A program made the translations under genes and the position numbers. A stretch of 6,482 nucleotides of DNA. Source: Actinomycetes bacterium (GTDB lineage: Bacteria > Actinomycetota > Acidimicrobiia > Acidimicrobiales > Bog-793). Below are positions 6,469-6,482 of this stretch, piece by piece. The first letter of the stretch is position 1; each line of letters opens with the position of its first letter. The stretch lies in contig JAKAOD010000182.1 in the NCBI GenBank assembly GCA_021823365.1, forward strand, positions 1-6,482, written 5' to 3'. Under the pieces are notes generated by a model. It was not told the origin of the DNA and made no database searches. It worked only from the letters and a program-made list of their open reading frames with translations.

Positions 6469-6482
6469 AACCAGTTCGCAGA

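Overview
The window is about 6.5 kb of very GC-rich DNA (roughly 70% by eye). It carries three genes, all on the + strand and tightly packed, with gaps of 44 and 96 bases. I see no tRNA, rRNA, insertion sequence, CRISPR array or clear - strand gene. The base composition, the Arg/Ala-rich proteins and a multidomain cyclase of a type common in Actinobacteria suggest a high-GC actinobacterium. A fused 2-oxoacid:ferredoxin oxidoreductase fits a soil or aquatic lineage such as Acidimicrobiia. The lineage is inference only; nothing here fixes the genus.

Layout. (1) Positions 2-1765 hold the C-terminal half of a large indolepyruvate ferredoxin oxidoreductase-family enzyme: an Fe-S cluster segment, the gamma (pyruvate oxidoreductase) domain and a C-terminal family-specific domain. 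The thiamine-diphosphate half lies off the left edge. (2) Positions 1810-2784 hold an exported, divergent SGNH/GDSL-hydrolase-like protein with a strong Shine-Dalgarno sequence. It keeps the putative nucleophile serine and the His-Pro-Asn block, but the oxyanion-hole Asn and the usual acidic partner of the His are substituted. (3) Positions 2881-6453 hold a 1190-residue signalling protein with two N-terminal zinc ribbons, a class III nucleotide cyclase domain, a STAND-type AAA ATPase and a long TPR-like helical tail. It is complete and has no C-terminal DNA-binding domain.

The three genes do not form an obvious pathway. The first is cytoplasmic aromatic or 2-oxoacid catabolism, the second acts outside the membrane, and the third is a soluble sensor or signal generator. 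The close spacing allows co-transcription, but each downstream gene has its own structured leader. Upstream of gene 2, an 8-bp inverted repeat overlaps the Shine-Dalgarno. Upstream of gene 3, a 10-bp inverted repeat reaches into the start codon, and a TAGCAT hexamer is placed to be the -10 of a leaderless promoter. A strong hairpin with overlapping palindrome lies inside the zinc-ribbon codons of gene 3.

I did not find a clear new defence or mobile system. The best leads are the leader and early-coding structures of the cyclase gene, the degenerate active site of the secreted SGNH protein, and the cyclase-ATPase-TPR protein itself, whose ligand cannot be read from sequence.
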